Source of the DNA: Skeletonema tropicum
Taxonomy: Eukaryota; Bacillariophyta; Thalassiosirophyceae; Thalassiosirales; Thalassiosiraceae
Reading direction: 5' to 3'
Assembly (NCBI GenBank): GCA_037178625.1
Contig: CM074127.1
Location: forward strand, 3,286,001 to 3,350,000
Length of the DNA: 64,000 nt
A program made the position numbers and the translations under genes. Shown here in pieces: positions 63,599-64,000 of this stretch (the first letter of the stretch is position 1; each line of letters starts with the position of its first letter). The notes below the pieces were generated by a model. It worked only from the letters and a program-made list of their open reading frames with translations, searched no databases and was not told where the DNA came from.

Positions 63599-64000
63599 AT
63601 GTCGTCCCACCCTGCCGATGACGATAATTCCGATGAGGATTGGGACGCGCAATTCGACGAGGAAGGTGGCTCAGGTTCTCGCTACCCAGTTCATGATGCC
63701 TGCGAATTTGGAGATGGCGAGACCCTCCGTCGCCTTATATTTGTCCCCCAGAGCGACGAGAGCAGCGTATCTGACAACTCGTCGACCAGCAGCAATAATA
63801 CATCGTCTGGAGATGAAAAAGAGGACCAACATCATGATGACGTGGCTGCGCATGCGGCTGCAGTGGGTCATAGCCCGCATGGGGTCACAGTCCCAGAGCA
63901 GGCGGCCATGCTGATGGAACAGGCGCAAAATGGGGAGATTGGCGTTCCGCTCCCACTTAATTCAGCTGCAGCGGGGGAGGACGGAAAATTAATCAATGGG
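63599..64000 (+). CDS. Ankyrin-type protein, 5' part only
   Basis: An ATG in a TACCATGTC context opens a frame of 134 codons that stays open to the end of the window. It starts with an acidic stretch (DDDNSDEDWDAQFDEEGG), then RYPVHDACEFGDGETLRRLI, which fits the first helix pair of an ankyrin repeat (compare the general LH.AC..GD.ETLR.LL). A Ser/Asn-rich and His/Ala-rich stretch follows (SVSDNSSTSSNNTSSGDEKE, DVAAHAAAVGHSPHG). In diatoms such proteins often continue with many ankyrin repeats. Partial; GC content is visibly higher than the spacer upstream. Confidence 0.7.
   Translation, partial: MSSHPADDDNSDEDWDAQFDEEGGSGSRYPVHDACEFGDGETLRRLIFVPQSDESSVSDNSSTSSNNTSSGDEKEDQHHDDVAAHAAAVGHSPHGVTVPEQAAMLMEQAQNGEIGVPLPLNSAAAGEDGKLING

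Overview
The window looks like nuclear DNA of a diatom, probably a centric species. Genes are dense on both strands and usually carry 0 to 4 short GT-AG introns, mostly 70 to 115 nt. Several proteins begin with a signal peptide followed by an ASAFAP-like plastid cleavage motif, and there is a DUF6824 protein of the type abundant in diatoms. No bacterial operon signals are present. The species assignment is inference; the gene models come from reading splice sites by eye.

Layout. 0.4-9 kb: a BTB/KCTD-like protein, a CHY/RING ubiquitin ligase, ribosomal protein uS4 (RPS9), a probably myristoylated protein, a clathrin-adaptor sigma subunit, an M50B-like membrane metalloprotease and a PQ-loop membrane protein. 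9-20.6 kb: plastid-type dihydroxy-acid dehydratase, a transposon with an intact 8-bp target duplication, a methyltransferase whose N-terminal frame is broken, a GDP-fucose O-fucosyltransferase-like enzyme with a 5-nt micro-exon, an unrecognised phosphoprotein-like gene and succinyl-CoA ligase alpha. 20.8-22.4 kb: a long inverted-repeat element with a decayed hAT-like transposase. 22.4-41 kb: a THP3/LENG8-like PCI protein, an Asp/Asn beta-hydroxylase-like protein, polo-like kinase, an MFS carrier, an ATG11/FIP200-like autophagy scaffold, an ankyrin protein, a DUF6824 protein and a NAA60-like acetyltransferase. 41-54.4 kb: a PHO80-like cyclin, proton-pumping NAD(P) transhydrogenase (alpha-beta fusion), 7-dehydrocholesterol reductase, a MATE carrier, TIM21 and a NIPP1-like FHA protein.

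55.2-62.9 kb is a satellite array of about 41 copies of a 185-bp unit (191 bp with a 6-nt insert), with nested higher-order duplications of 2, 4 and 7 units. Beyond it an AT-rich spacer leads to the start of an ankyrin-type gene that runs off the window.

Most genes are single-copy housekeeping functions that do not form one pathway. A loose theme is organelle traffic: plastid-type presequences on the dehydratase, transhydrogenase, MATE carrier, hydroxylase and perhaps the MFS carrier and methyltransferase, plus mitochondrial succinyl-CoA ligase and TIM21. The most unusual items are the complete transposon around an unrecognised gene (11338-12411), the satellite with its near-invariant core, the 5-nt micro-exon, and a polo-like kinase whose polo box lacks the three phosphopeptide-clamp residues.
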